A DNA stretch of 64,000 nt, taken from assembly GCF_024323335.1 (NCBI RefSeq), contig NC_066585.1, positions 341,125,346 through 341,189,345 on the forward strand. Direction: 5' to 3'. The DNA is from Lathyrus oleraceus. Lineage: Eukaryota > Streptophyta > Magnoliopsida > Fabales > Fabaceae. Under the pieces are notes generated by a model. That model was not told the DNA's origin and did not search any database. It saw only the letters and a program-made list of their open reading frames with translations. Both the position numbers and the translations under genes were made by a program. Of this stretch, positions 33,501-45,100 are shown piece by piece. Every line of letters begins with the position of its first letter. Position 1 is the stretch's first letter.

Positions 33501-34913
33501 TTCATCTTTCACAAAATCCCCCACCTGCCTAGCAGATAGAAATCTTGCCTCATCATTCTCACCAACTTCAGAAAACCGCACCGTCTTCCTATAGCAGTTG
33601 ATAAACACGCCATAGAATTCTAGCCAATTCATTCCCAGAATAATATCAATTTGGTGCAAGGGTAAGCACACCAAATCCACCACGAACTCTCTCTCAAAGA
33701 TCGTCAATTGACAACCTCGACAGACAACAGAAGTCTTCACGGAACCATTAGCAGGAGTATCTATCACCATACTTCCGCCTAGGGACGACATACTCACACC
33801 AATCCTGGTCGCACACTCATACGAAATAAACGAATGAGTAGCACCAGTGTCAACAATAGCAAGCAATTCAACATTATTAATCAAGCAAGTACCTTTAATC
33901 AGATTATCTTCTTTAGGAGCTTCAACCCCACTCAGAGCAAACACCCTACCAGTAGTATGAGCTGCAGTAGCCGCCTTCTTCGGTTTCGAGCACTGCGAAC
34001 TGATATGGCCTTTCTCGCCACAATTAAAACATGTCGGACCAGCATCCTTACATTCCGTAACTCTATGACCAGTCTGACCGCATCGGAAACATCTCAGCAC
34101 TTTCTTGGTACAGCTATCAGCACGGTGGCCTGGCTCGCCACACTTGAAACACTTACCAGCTATGGAAGATCCTCCCCCACTTGGCTTCTTCTCATCTACC
34201 ATTTTCTGCTTACCTTTACCATTCGGAGATACATAAGGACTACCACGATCCTTATTCTTCTTCTCACTAAGACTCTTGTAATGAGCAGTCCTAGCCTTGC
34301 TATCTTCCTCAAATATCCTGCACTTATTAACCAATGTAGGAAACCTACGAATCTCCTGGTAACCAATGCCTTGTTTGATCTCGGGACGCAACCCGTTCTC
34401 AAACTTGACACACTTGGATCCCTCAGCATCAGCATTATCATAGTGAGGACAATACTGCACCAGCTCTTCAAACTTCGAAGCGTAGTCAGCAACAAACATG
34501 TTACCCTGCTTCAGTTCTAGAAATTCCATCTCCTTCTTACATCGCACATCAGCAGGAAAATATTTCTCCAGAAAGGCCGTCTTGAACCTTTCCCAAGTCA
34601 TCTCAGCACCTGGTACTTCAATTCTCTGGCGAGTGTTATCCCACCAGTTTTCAGCCTCCTCAGATAACATATGCGTACCAAACTGCACCTTCTGTGCTTC
34701 AGTACACGTCATCACCCGGAAAATCTTCTCAATCTCCTTCAGCCAAATCTGAGCACCATCTGGATCATAGCGCCCTTTGAATGTAGGAGGGTTATTCTTC
34801 AGGAACCTTCCCAAATTCTTAAACTCGTCGACCGGCGGATTCTGCTGCGCCTGCATAGCCTGCGCCATAGCAGCCAAAGCCTCAGCAATCGCACGGTCAT
34901 TTTCTCCAGCCAT
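30546..34913 (-). CDS. chromovirus gag-pol polyprotein
   Basis: The open frame extends up to 34958 (1470 codons), but the start at 34913 is preferred because it begins [18 protein letters not shown]. Domains, numbered from 34958: gag (~60-230, [18 protein letters not shown]); three CCHC knuckles (~270-325: [42 protein letters not shown]); protease (DTGATHSF, ~369); RT ([22 protein letters not shown] at ~697); RNase H ([28 protein letters not shown]); integrase with zinc finger (H/H/C/C near 1090-1130) and DDE core ([31 protein letters not shown]); C-terminal chromodomain-like end ([26 protein letters not shown]), which can steer insertion to chromatin. No stop or shift is present. Confidence 0.96.
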   Translation of the reverse strand: MAGENDRAIAEALAAMAQAMQAQQNPPVDEFKNLGRFLKNNPPTFKGRYDPDGAQIWLKEIEKIFRVMTCTEAQKVQFGTHMLSEEAENWWDNTRQRIEVPGAEMTWERFKTAFLEKYFPADVRCKKEMEFLELKQGNMFVADYASKFEELVQYCPHYDNADAEGSKCVKFENGLRPEIKQGIGYQEIRRFPTLVNKCRIFEEDSKARTAHYKSLSEKKNKDRGSPYVSPNGKGKQKMVDEKKPSGGGSSIAGKCFKCGEPGHRADSCTKKVLRCFRCGQTGHRVTECKDAGPTCFNCGEKGHISSQCSKPKKAATAAHTTGRVFALSGVEAPKEDNLIKGTCLINNVELLAIVDTGATHSFISYECATRIGVSMSSLGGSMVIDTPANGSVKTSVVCRGCQLTIFEREFVVDLVCLPLHQIDIILGMNWLEFYGVFINCYRKTVRFSEVGENDEARFLSARQVGDFVKDEAQIFALFASLQADKKVVSVELPVVCEFQDVFPEDVSDLPPEREVEFAIDLVPGTSPVSMSPYRMSATELVELKKQLEELLEKKFVRPSVSPWGAPVLLVKKKEGTMRLCVDYRQLNKVTIKNRYPLPRIDDLMDQLVGAHVFSKIDLRSGYHQIRVKSDDIAKTAFRTRYGHYEYTVMPFGVSNAPGVFMEYMNRIFHPYLDNFVVVFIDDILIYSKTEEEHTGHLRIVLQVLREKKLYAKLSKCEFWLKEVSFLGHVISSGGISVDPAKVDAVLQWETPKSATEIRSFLGLAGYYRRFIEGFSKLALPLTQLTKKGQVYVWDAACEASFVELKKRLTSAPVLILPNPGESFVVYCDASLMGLGGVLMQNGKVVAYASRQLRVHERNYPTHDLELAAVVFVLKMWRHYLYGSRFEVFSDHKSLKYLFDQKELNMRQRRWLELLKDFDFEMSYHPGKANVVADALSRKSLHMSMMMVRELELIEQFRDMSLGCEVSADSVKLGMLKLTSGILEDIRNGQQIDVALVDHITMVNQGNGGNFEIDKNGILRFKGRVCVPDVSELKKSILEEGHRSGLSIHPGATKMYQDLKKLFWWAGMKRDVAKFVYACLTCQKSKIEHQKPAGMMQPLKIPEWKWDSISMDFVTGLPRTVKGNDSIWVIVDRLTKSAHFLPMKINHSLEKLAELYIEEIVRLHGIPSSIVSDRDPRFTSRFWESLQKALGTKLRLSSAYHPQTDGQTERTIQSLEDLLRACVLEQSGSWDSYLPLVEFTYNNSFHASIGMAPYEALYGRRCRIPLCWYESGESVVLGPEIVQQTTEKVKMIQEKMKISQSRQKSYHDNRREALEFQEGDHVFLRVTPTTGVGRALKSKKLTPRFVGPYQVLKRVGEVAYRIALPPSLSNLHDVFHVSQLRKYIADPSHVVQLDDIQVRDNLTVEVLPIRIDDREEKTLRGKKIALVKVVWGGPAGESLTWEREDQMKESYPALFA

Positions 34914-35015
34914 ACTCTGCACAACACAACCACAACCGTTAAATATCGACAGTGTCATTTACACTAATCGACCAACAGGGAAAACTTCACCATATGACTC
35001 GACTGGACTGACAAT

Positions 35016-35027
35016 GCTCTGATACCA
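35016..35027 (-). other. second methionine-tRNA primer site, adjoining the Cassandra LTR
   Basis: On the minus strand TGGTATCAGAGC lies two bases beyond the end of the Cassandra LTR. It matches the initiator-Met tRNA primer site used by both Cassandra and this chromovirus, so the element has two such sites 490 bp apart. Confidence 0.8.
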
Positions 35028-35029
35028 TT

Positions 35030-35449
35030 TGTAACACCCCAAACTGCTTTCAGGATTATCGACTAACCCCACAAACCAACACGGGTCTTTTCGGCATGTT
35101 TTGTCCTCACTCACACACTTTCCGGGAAACTTCCCAGAAGGTCACCCATCCCAATACTACTCCAAGTCAAGCACGCTTAACTATGGAGTTCTTATCTATT
35201 GGGCTACCGAAAAGAAGATGCATCTTGTTGGTATAGGTAGTACCAATTAATCCTTATAAGCCTTCACTCAACCATGCAGTCCCATACCTGCATAGCCTCA
35301 GGATCCCTCTCATTCCGATGTGAATTCGGTTTTCCCCTCGAAGTTGCTAGGAGTGTCTCATTGTCATGCATCATGCATCGACAACCACTCCATTGCCCTC
35401 GGATGTTACATGTAACCCCTCTTCGGCCTCTCCGACATCGGGTGTTACA
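35030..35449 (-). repeat. Cassandra LTR (5S-rRNA-like) captured in the chromovirus leader
   Basis: On the minus strand it begins TGTAACACCCGATG at 35449 (or at the second TGTAACATCC near 35410) and ends GGGGTGTTACA at 35030. Bases 35120-35197 match 5S rRNA on the minus strand: AGTTAAGCGTGCTTG, GGAGTAGTATTGGGATGGG and TGACCTTCTGGGAAG, the internal Pol III promoter region. This is the hallmark of Cassandra TRIM elements. Only one Cassandra LTR is present, with no flanking 5-bp duplication. Confidence 0.85.
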
Positions 35450-35504
35450 TGCCCACCAACTTCCGCTTGGTTCGTCCCCGAACCACATCGTACTGGGAGA
35501 GGTT

Positions 35505-35518
35505 TGGCTCTGATACCA
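35505..35518 (-). other. chromovirus primer binding site, initiator-Met tRNA
   Basis: TGGTATCAGAGCCA on the minus strand starts four bases after the 5' LTR end at 35523, the usual place for a chromovirus primer site. Confidence 0.9.
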
Positions 35519-35522
35519 CTAA

Positions 35523-37221
35523 TGTAACACCCTTCTACCCCAAACGACATATTTAAATTGATTATCAGAGTACAACATGTAGAAGAGTTTACATTTCTTA
35601 AAACATAACACTTATCGCATCACAACATAAAACATATTATTTATTTGATTTAAAACTTCGCAGCGGAAAACAACATAATTATTATAATAATGTGTCAACA
35701 TGATCTCAACAAAACATCTCAACAATTATTCATCATAAACAACATAAATAAAGATAATTTGGCTATCGAATCCCATAATCCCCGGTGTCACATGACCAGA
35801 GCATTTGACTCGACTCTGTAGAATAACTCTACACTTATTCTTCGAACCTCAACAATAGCTACTCCACTTTATCTGCACATTGCTCATCATAGATGAACAT
35901 AAACACATGCAGAAGGGGTGAGAATTACATTATTAAATAATTATATAACGACAGAAATATAAACATAAATATATTTCACATATACCAACACAGCTCATCA
36001 TAATCATCATAATCAACATACTCATGAACATCAACAAAACAACATATCAATGCAATGCACACACCCATGCATGACTCAACACGACTCGGTATACCCATTT
36101 TGTGACCAACTACAGGATCACCACTCCCAGATTCATCACCATAGAATCCGAGTTCCCCGTAAGGAACTAAGCCTCTCAACAAGCCCGGAGTCAACAACAT
36201 CATTGGAACTCAGTCCGTTCATCACTAGGCATCGGCCTTTCATGAATGCATGCACACCAAGCATGCATCATAATCAACATAGCAACAACAGCATCATATA
36301 GTCATGTTATCATCATCATTAACACATTCTATCATAAAAGCATATCACATCATGCCACATAATCAAACACAATATTATCACACTCTACTAAGATCTATAC
36401 CACTCAAAGCAACGGGAAATGATCCCTCGTATACTATGCATCAGCTAAGTTACCTTGCTCCGCCTAAAAAAACAAAAACTGCACAACAACAGCCAGGAAA
36501 GACCACAAGTCTGCCCATACGCGTATTGCCCATGCTCATACGCGTATTGCCCACGCTTGGCCGAATCCATACGCGTATTGGCCATTCCCATACGCGTATG
36601 CTACGCGTATCACTTCCCCATACGCGTACCACCAGAGACCATTTCACGTTCAAAATTCCATCTTCCTCCTCCATACGCGTATTACCTAGCGCCATACGCG
36701 TACCAGCCATCTCATACGCGTATTGCCTAGTGCCATACGCGTATGACCAGAAACCAGATTTCCAGATCTGCAATGGCTCCATCTGCTACGAGATCTATCC
36801 AAATTCATCCCTCCATAGTCCAAATTTCACACAGAATCACTCATACCATCTAATACAATAGTCTCCTATTCGATTTCACAAATCCTAACATCATTGCCTA
36901 TAATTTCTACGAATTCCTTCGATTAAAATCCCAATTTCGTTCACATAATATTTCACCATTTTCAGCATATCATTATTTAATAAGGTTCAGACCCCTTACC
37001 TCTTTGGATTGAAGGAAGCTCCGAGTAATCTTTGGCCTTTTCCTCTTCTTTCTCTTTCTCTTCAGCGTTTCCCTTTCTCTCTGACTCTGAGACACAATAC
37101 GTGAAAAACCAACTCTGAGTTCTCCTTTGGAATCTTTTTCTATCCAATTTCCACTTTTACCCTTCCACTCTTCATATTCCACTTATTTTATTATTTAATT
37201 ATTATTAAAATAAATAACACT

Positions 37222-37254
<33 letters not shown>

Positions 37255-37343
37255 TCCCAATATTATTTAATAATTCCTTTTTACCTTCAAATAATCATAT
37301 TAAATAATATTTAAATTATTCTAACGATAATCGGGGTGTTACA
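35523..37343 (-). repeat. chromovirus 5' LTR
   Basis: This 1821-bp LTR is identical by eye to 28686-30503 apart from one extra AAT unit near 37220-37250. It acts as the promoter-bearing 5' LTR in minus orientation. The ATACGCGTAT array is repeated at 36517-36744. The minus strand contains a possible splice donor-like GAGGTAAGG near 37010. Confidence 0.95.
36517..36744. repeat. ATACGCGTAT palindrome array, 5' LTR copy
   Basis: Same ten palindromes at the same spacings as 29680-29907, displaced by 6837 bp. This copy lies in the promoter-bearing LTR. Confidence 0.85.
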
Positions 37344-37348
37344 TGTGA

Positions 37349-37999
37349 CATGTATTAGTTGCGAGGTTGGGTGTTTGGTGGTTGGGTATATATGGTATGA
37401 TGACGTTGTGAGGTTGGTCGTTGGTTTTTGGTGAGTTGACATTGTTCTTGGGTTTAGTAATGTTCTGAGGTTGATTGTTGGGTGTATGATGACGAAGTTC
37501 GTTGGCGTGGATCGATCAAATACCTCAACTTAGAACAAACAATGTCGTTGTAACCGACCTAAGCCAATTTATATAATGTTGAGTTGGTCTAGCACCTTGT
37601 ATGATAGGTTCATTTAAGATGTGTCGACGTCGATTCTTCCAATGATGATACATCTTTTTAGTGAAGTATTTCCAAACGGAATAACCCTATTAAGCATCGA
37701 CTCTTAGTTGATGTGAGTCTCCCAAACACGTCGAAGGGTCTGGAACTTGTTGTTGCATACCGAACTACAATTTTACACGGTCACTCTGGTGCATCTCCAC
37801 AGTAGTGAACTATCACTCTGGTGCATCTCCACATTAGTGAACTTAATAATTTGTGTTATTGTTGTCCAAGCTGCAACATTATCAAGGTTAACCTCATGGT
37901 CAAGACCTAGATACGACCTCCAGATAAACTGTATAAGAAAAATACATTGATTAGAAGATTCGTAATTTGGTAATTTTTAAACCAAATTTAAAGTTGTTT
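37349..37999 (-). pseudogene. middle part of the decayed plant-mobile-domain-like gene
   Basis: The minus-strand reading includes MQQQVPDP followed by HYINWLRSV and a Gln/Ser/Pro-rich tail, with several stops. HYINWLRSV resembles the YxxWY/F motif at the end of the plant mobile domain (aminotransferase-like domain) of transposon proteins. It would join the 28127-28680 fragment if the chromovirus were absent. Not functional. Confidence 0.45.
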
Positions 38000-38004
38000 A
38001 GTTG

Positions 38005-40996
38005 TGTCGCTACCGGGATTTCACGATAACGAAACCGAGACTAAAGAGATGCCAAAGAGAGGCAAAATCAGAAGAGTCGCCACCAAATTTTATTTGTGTG
38101 CCTCTATCAGAGAGGCGAGGGGAAATAGTCGATAAAACCCTCGAAAAAAGACGCGCACGGGAAGCGCTAAAAGTGAATAAGGAATCGGTCTCACAACCGA
38201 GATTTGGGTTCGGAAGTCGGTTACGCAAGGGGAAGGTATTAACACCTCTTACGTCCATGGTACTCCATGGGAACCATTTGAGTTGTTTTACATACATGGG
38301 GATTTATCTATCATTGTGTTATTTTCAAAAGAATATGTGTGAAAGAGGGTGTGTTTTATTATTATAGTGCTCGCCAAGGATTGAGACCCTTGTGCATACG
38401 TATCACTCATTCAGGGATGAGGAATCAGAGCTCCGTAGTTCGGAGTAGAGAATGTTTGTGTGTTGGTTGATTTTACCTTTGAGAAAAGGGTTTTCAGGAT
38501 GATGCCCTAAGACACAAAAATGAGTTTGATGAGTTGTATTGTTTTTACCTTGAATAAGGATTTTATGAAAGAATGTTTGTGATTATATTGTACTAAAGTC
38601 TATGGGCGGAGGTGATTATTCTAGACAACAAGCCAAGCGTCTTGCGTCCAAAATAATCAGAGTAAGGGTAGGAATGCTCCATTCTTACTCATTCTCCATC
38701 ACTTAAGACTCGTGGCGCACAATAACAATCGTAATTATTAAGTGTTTTAAATTTGCCTATGAAAATGCCACTTGACATTGAATCAAGGGTTTGGCTTATT
38801 TGATTATGAAATTTGGCTTATGCAACATGAATGCAAAATAACCAACAAGAAATTAGAGGGTCTCATTATAAGGTAGCCCAAGAGAAAGCCTTTTGTGTGC
38901 AAAAGTGACCTAAGCTAAACAAAGGATAATGGTCTTACAAACATGTCCCCTTAAGGTGGTGCAGTGATGTCATTCTTACAACATGAATGTAAGTTACGGA
39001 TGAAAATCCAACATTTATAAAGTATCACAAAGAGTAAAGGAAGGCCTCCACGCAAATGTTCTAAGATGAGATCCTCTAAGTCCAAGTTGATTAAGAGTGG
39101 AGTGAATATTTTTGGTCTTATTATTTTATCATGTTTTTGTGGTTTTTAATGTTTGATGACAATCAAATAAATAACAAGTAAATAAACATGCATGATGAGT
39201 TTGTACAATGATGGTGATAATGAGTACTTGAATGTAAATTACAAGGTAATGACATAAAAGTAAATTACAAGATAAAGAATAACAATATCACAATAATATT
39301 GGTTAGTGGATATAAATGACATTTGAATAAATAATAAGCTAATAGTACCAAAATCACAATAATAAATGTTAATGATAAACAAAGTTAGTGAAGTATAATT
39401 AGTGGTTAGTAATATGTACAAAATGAACATCTTGAGGACTATTTTTCATAGGTCAAAAAGACTCAAAATATGACACATTAAGGGATAGCTTATCATTGAT
39501 GTAAAGTATTGAAGATGATTAAAGAATCAACTAACAGTAGATTTGTAACAAAAAAAGTTATACAACCTTAAGTCCATCTATCAATATGTCACTTAAATAA
39601 TTATGATTTGTTTTCTTTCTTTTGTTTTTTACTTCTTTTTATTTAGCAAGGTAGTAAAAGAGTAAATAAATTAGCATAATGTAAATGATATGGTTAGATA
39701 ACAATAAACATAAACATAAAGTACTTGAAATAAAGTGAACAATAAAATAAATTGCAAGGAAATAAAGTGCAATAATGTAAATGTTAGGAGTTAGTAGTTA
39801 ATGGTTAGTGGTTAGTAGAATAACAATAAGCAAATAGAATAACAAGTTAATGTAAAGAAAATGGTTTCATCTATGCATCAAATGACACAAATATGGTTGA
39901 AATAGAGGCAACCTATCAATGCCTCAAAGTATCATGAATGATCTATTGATCAATCATTAATAGGTTTGAAACATTGAAGGTTTTATCAACTCTAAACAAC
40001 CATGACCATGATCTAATAGATATCATCAACCAAACAAATGTGAAAACAAGTCAATAATGAATAGCAAATGAAACAAAATACAAAGTTTGATTAAAAATGG
40101 TGGATAAAAATAGTAAGAGCAAAAAATCCCAAAAAAAGAGTGTAAACTCAACAAAACTCACATGACTCAAATCCCTCTCAAAACAAAACCCAAGAGTAAA
40201 ACCTCATTTCCAAACACAAAACAAACCAAAAAAGTCAAGGAGTTTGAGTCCAAAATATTATCAAGATTGTGGTGTCAAAACTAGGTTGTTGTTGTGTTTG
40301 GGTTTTAGAATGAACAAAAAGCTTGGAAGAGGGTGGCTATGGTTGTTGTGGTAGGAAAATGGAAGAGAAGGAAGTTGTATGTTTATATGGTGGTGGTGAA
40401 TGATTATGTAAGTGAAGATTACAAGTTTGCTACTGTTTTTGTTGTGTGGAAATGGTGGATTTTTACATGGTGGTTGGGTGGTTAAAAGAAGAAAAGAGGG
40501 TTTGGGTGAGTTAGGGTTTAAGTTGAAAAGAGGGAGCTTGAATGTGATTTTGGCATAGGATTAGTGGCTTTCAAGCTTGAAAAATGAGAGGGGATAGTTC
40601 TCTATTTATAGAGGAAGAAAATGGGTTGAAGTGGGTGAAAGAAAATCACTTTGTGGTGAAAAAACAGAGTTACTGTTGTTGTTTGCGCATGTGTAATCGA
40701 TTACCATGATTGGGGTAATCGATTACACCAGCCAAAATGACCTAGAAACCTGATTTTTGCCAGGTAATCGATTACCATGATTAGGGTAATCGATTACACA
40801 GTCAAAAAATTGATTTTTCCTTGTTTTGTTGGTGTTTTCTCAGGTATGAACACCATGCCTTGAGCCCGTGCAACATGCCTTTGGTTATGGATGTTAATGC
40901 AATTATGGTGATAGAACGGTGAATGTATGTAGGAGTAATAGGGACATGGATCAAATGAAAGTTGTATGGGGGTAGGATGAATTTTGGGGTATGACA
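38005..40996 (-). repeat. Ogre-type solo LTR (minus)
   Basis: On the minus strand it begins TGTCATACCCCAAAATTC at 40996 and ends GGTAGCGACA at 38005. Flanks are AGTTG (38000-38004) and AGTTA (40997-41001), a target duplication with one mismatch. Shared blocks with the LTR at 15778-22075 (38590-38720) and the GTGGCGACTC motif near the end support the Ogre family. Length is 2992 bp. No internal element sequence adjoins it. It splits the plant-mobile-domain-like gene. Confidence 0.82.
40603..40797 (-). promoter_or_regulatory. solo-LTR promoter: TATA box and four ATCGAT palindromes
   Basis: A minus-strand TATAAATA (40603-40610) lies in CTCTATTTATAGAG. Upstream, in minus orientation, are four exact GTAATCGATTAC palindromes at 40693-40704, 40715-40726, 40764-40775 and 40786-40797. 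They form two pairs, each 22 bp apart. Confidence 0.7.
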
Positions 40997-41001
40997 AGTT
41001 A

Positions 41002-41370
41002 TAATACATCTTCTGGTCCAAAGTGGTCTAAAAGATTGTGATAGACTACTATAGCGTGTTTGGGACATCTGTTGTAGTTCATCCCCATAAATGACCACCT
41101 AAAATGAAAAGATTGAAAATATATTAGTTACAGTTAGTTGTAGTATAAATCCTAACAAATTCGAAGATTTAAGATATTAGTTGCAACCATCAGAACAATT
41201 TCATCAGAACCGTGCATCATAATGCGAACATCTTTGTCAGTTTTAACATTGTCCCAGAAACGACTTTCTCCATTGTCGTTGAACATGGTAACAAACCTTT
41301 GAATTCTTATGATCTTTTCACTCTCTGCAATGTCCCCATCTAACCAACAAATCAAGCTCCTATTAAGATG
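41002..41370 (-). pseudogene. 5' part of the decayed plant-mobile-domain-like gene
   Basis: Two minus-strand pieces are seen: one with WSFMGMNYNRCPKHAIVVYHN followed by LLDHFGPEDVL near 41000-41090, and a 67-codon open stretch at 41152-41355 (WLDGDIAESEKIIRI, GESRFWDNVKTD). They look like decayed exons of one transposon-type protein gene. The plant mobile domain assignment is tentative. Confidence 0.35.
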
Positions 41371-42119
41371 CTCGAGCGTCTCTGTATTTCAGAGTTGGAT
41401 CTTCATCGAAGACTTTACTGTCGAATAAATTAAATCGATATTTCTCTTGTGAATATAAGAACACATATGTGCATACATTTTAAAGAAAAATGAAAGGAGA
41501 TTGAAAAAAGAAAAGGAATGAGATAGTAATAAGTTGTGCAGAAAATGATGGGAGGGGTTGTTGTATTTAGAGAATTTGCAAATAAAGAAGTAGCCATATG
41601 CACTGGTGCATGCTTCTAGTGGATGCATGCACGCGTCACATGCAGTGGAGACTGGTACATGCATGCACCAACCATAATGGCTCCTATGTGTAACAAATGA
41701 AAGCACGCTTCAACAAGGTTGACTACTCCTCATGTCGTCCACCTGAAACATGATTACTTTGGTACATAAATTAAAAACGTGATTATTTTGATATATAATT
41801 TAAAAAATATGATAATTTAAAAAAAATCTATTATTCACGCTTCGTTGCGCGTAGAGGATATTCAAATTTTCATGTGATATAAATATATTAACAATGCTAA
41901 TGTGAGAAGGTAGAGGATACTCAAATTTTTATATGATTTAAATGTATTAACAATGCTAATGTAAGAAGTTCAATGGTTCATTGTGCATAAAGGATATTCA
42001 AATTTTAGTGAGAAAAAACATATTCACAATTAGTTATTTCTTTTAACCTATGTGATTTAAATGTATTAACAATGCTAATGTAAGAAGTTCAATGGTTCGT
42101 ATTGATTTGTAATTCCTTG
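41371..42119. other. non-coding stretch with TGCATGCA-type palindromes
   Basis: No gene is supported. Between 41603 and 41672 are several TGCATGC/ATGCATGCAC palindromes around an ACGCGT. From 41860 to 42110 a block of about 90 bp containing GTATTAACAATGCTAATGT is repeated three times in diverged form. Confidence 0.5.
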
Positions 42120-45100
42120 TGTCGTGTAGCAGTAAATTCATGATCATCAAGCTATGGATAAGCTAGACATCAAATAACAAGAGTCGCCACCATGCTTTTA
42201 TTGTTTCCAAGGGAAAAGGGAAAAAGTACGAACAAAACCCAAGAATAAGAAGTTTTCAAATCAAAACTAATAAAATGTCAGAGATTACAGGTAAGAGGGT
42301 TGGTTACACAGAGGAAAGATGTTAGCACCCAAAATGTCCTAGGTACTCCTAGGGAGCCCTTTCTTGTGTGCATATGTATTTTTGTACAAAATGATGTTTG
42401 CAAATAAATAGAATGGGGGGATGAGAAAATAATTCATTTAATTATATTTTTTTGTTTGACAAGACCTTCGGACTTGTGCCTACGTACCAACATAAAAATG
42501 AGAGATCAAAACATCGTAGTTCGTGGTATAAATTTCAAAATGTGTGCATTGCTTTTTAACAAAAATTAGGTTCCAAAGACACAAAGGCCTAAAAATGGTT
42601 TGAATATGCTAATTCTTTTTGGCTTTCTGAAAATTTTAAGTCGAGTATAATTAAGTATATTTACAAGTTTGATTAGGAAAAGAAGTTTGAAAAGGCAATG
42701 GTCTAAGGCCAAAGTTTCTAGTTTGTAAAAGTGGTCAAAGTTTGAAAATTTACAAACACAAGCAAAAAATATTTTTGAAAGGAGAGAGAGATTTTGAAAT
42801 TAAAGAAGTGGGGAGGAGATGAAGAGACTAATTCTAAGCAAAAATTTAAAAGTTAAGAGTTGAAAAGATCTGACCGATGGGCTGCAATCCAATAGACAAG
42901 AGTGTCATATAGAAACCCAAATTCCCTTGGACATTAGAATCAAGCAACAAATAATGCACAATATATCAATTTGAAGAACAAGACATCAACAAATAAAGAT
43001 AGTCATATCCAAGTTTAGTAACTCCATGATCTTTCTTCAAATTTTCCCATGTAGCATATGAGTTTCAAGATGCCATAAGTCACAGGTTCAAAATAACAGC
43101 TTCACAATGATCATGTTGCAGATGAACTCAAAATGGATCTCCAATGATGTATTAGATGAAGTTTCAGATCATAAGCACTTGGTTACATGAAAGTTGGCAT
43201 TGGCCAAGTCCTTTGCATATGGAGTGTTGCCTATATTCTAAGTCCAATAGTCTCAGATCAAACCAACAGTCCACACAAGATATTTTTTAGGGTTTTTATT
43301 CTTATTATGTACATTAATGGTCAAAGACCACACAATCAAACACAATATACATAAACAAAATATATCACACAAATATAGTCCAAGTGGACAAAGTGAAAAT
43401 GACATTAACATAAACAATTAGGATGTTATGAATAATGGCAAATGAATAAGACTTAAAAATAAAGTGCATTGAAGTAAATGGCTTGAAATTAATTGTTAGA
43501 TGTTAATGAGTTAGAAGTTAGTATTGCTTTTGCTTTGCTTTTGTTTTTAAAATATGAAAGAGGATTTTTTTTTGTTGGTGAAACTCATATTTTTTGGATC
43601 AATATTAAAATTAATATGAATTAATAAAAATCAAAGAAATAAAATGAAAATCAGAAAATACAGAAAAGCGTGGACCACTTGATCTCCCTCATTAATTGAG
43701 GTGGCAGATCAAGTGGACACAAACGCGCGTTCCATGATGGAACTTAGTCAGTGCGCCACACAAGTGGTAATCAAAACCAGCGCCTGTGATTAAAACAATT
43801 TGAAAAGGATCAATGGTTCTGAACCGTGCCACCTCGATGCCGGAGCAAAAGGTCGGTCACCTTCTCAGGCAAACCTCGCCGGACTGGTTCAATCATCACC
43901 ATGACTAAAATAAAAAAGGAGGACATGATCTGAAAGAGAAAATGGCGTAGAGCACGAATCTGACCTCAATTTTAACTAACTCCAAATATATAGAAAGATA
44001 TGAGAAGTTGAATTTTGAGGTGTGTCAACTGAGTTGCTTCGATTTGACCTCAAAGCAACTCAATCTTCTTGCCTACATTGGTAGAACTTTAGACAACCAA
44101 AGATCCAAGAGAATTGATGAGAATAGAGTGAGAATCGAAGAGAAGAAAAAATCTGGAAAATACCTTCAATGTTGTGCAGAACTTGATCTCTCTTGCTTCA
44201 ACTCACGTTTGGTCTTGCTCCAATATCTTCCAGAAGTGGTTTAGGATTGATACAAAACTTTGGATCCTAGAGTTTTTGAATCTCCAAACAGTGATATTCA
44301 AACTCAATTTTCAAGTGAAAATTATCAGGTTTTCCTTTGAATTGTGAGGGTTTGAAGAGGGGAAGCAAAGCTGGCGCGCAAGGATCCTCCCAAATAAGTT
44401 CAGAGGGTCTCTATTTATAGCAAATTGAAGTGTTATTTGCACACTTGAAATTTCTTCCAAAATTGACAATGTCATGCTTATGCTTGCATGGGCGTGTACA
44501 GGCCTATGAAGCAATGCACTAAGGTCCGAATTCAACTGTTCTGAAGTCTGAATGAAGCTTGATTGGCAAGGCAAAGTGAAATGGTCATTTGGAGTTTTGA
44601 TTTTGCCAATTGATGCAGGCCTGTTAACACCATGCGCAACCCTAGGAAACTTCATCCAAAATGAATGACATAGGACTATTTGGAAAGCTTAAATCAAGAG
44701 GAACAACTATTATGTTTAACACTTTTCCATTTGGAACTTGGATCATGATGAATTTTGAGGTGGAAGTTTGGAAATTTCAACATGTTGAAATTTTTTCTAA
44801 GTGTCAAGTCATATACTTCAATATTCCACCTTGCTTAATTTTTTATGTGAGCTCCAAATGAGAAAAGTTTCTTCATAAAAGTTGTGTATCTTTCAAATAC
44901 CTTCAAAATTATCACCAATTTGACATCATTTGGATTCATAATGAGAGAGTTAAGCATTTTTGAAGTTGAGGAAAATCACTTGTTCAATGGTATTGGTCCA
45001 AAATGACCTATAATGTATCCTCATATCACATGCTCATAAAAGTTGATTTAGATTTTACTCCAAACATTAAAGTTGAATTAGACATCTTGAATTTGATCAT

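Larger units (their letters stand above)
28686..37343 (-). mobile_element. complete Ty3/gypsy chromovirus (probably Tekay/Del), recent insertion
   Basis: Two LTRs (28686-30503 and 35523-37343) flank one uninterrupted gag-pol frame on the minus strand. A 5-bp target duplication TGTGA is exact (28681-28685 and 37344-37348). PBS, polypurine tract and polyprotein are all present. By eye the LTRs differ only in one AAT unit of a microsatellite, so the insertion is very recent. The leader contains a Cassandra LTR (35030-35449). This is the only element in the window that appears coding-competent. Confidence 0.96.

Noticed and set aside
33834..34520. 228-codon plus-strand frame inside the chromovirus
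   Set aside because: It is the antisense shadow of the gag-pol frame, which has clear domains on the minus strand.
35120..35197. Possible 5S rRNA gene
   Set aside because: Only part of 5S rRNA is matched and it sits inside a Cassandra LTR with TGTAACA ends, so it is a retroelement component and not a ribosomal gene.
41389..41706. 105-codon minus-strand frame
   Set aside because: It spans the TGCATGCA palindrome cluster, has no family resemblance and ends without support; treated as non-coding.
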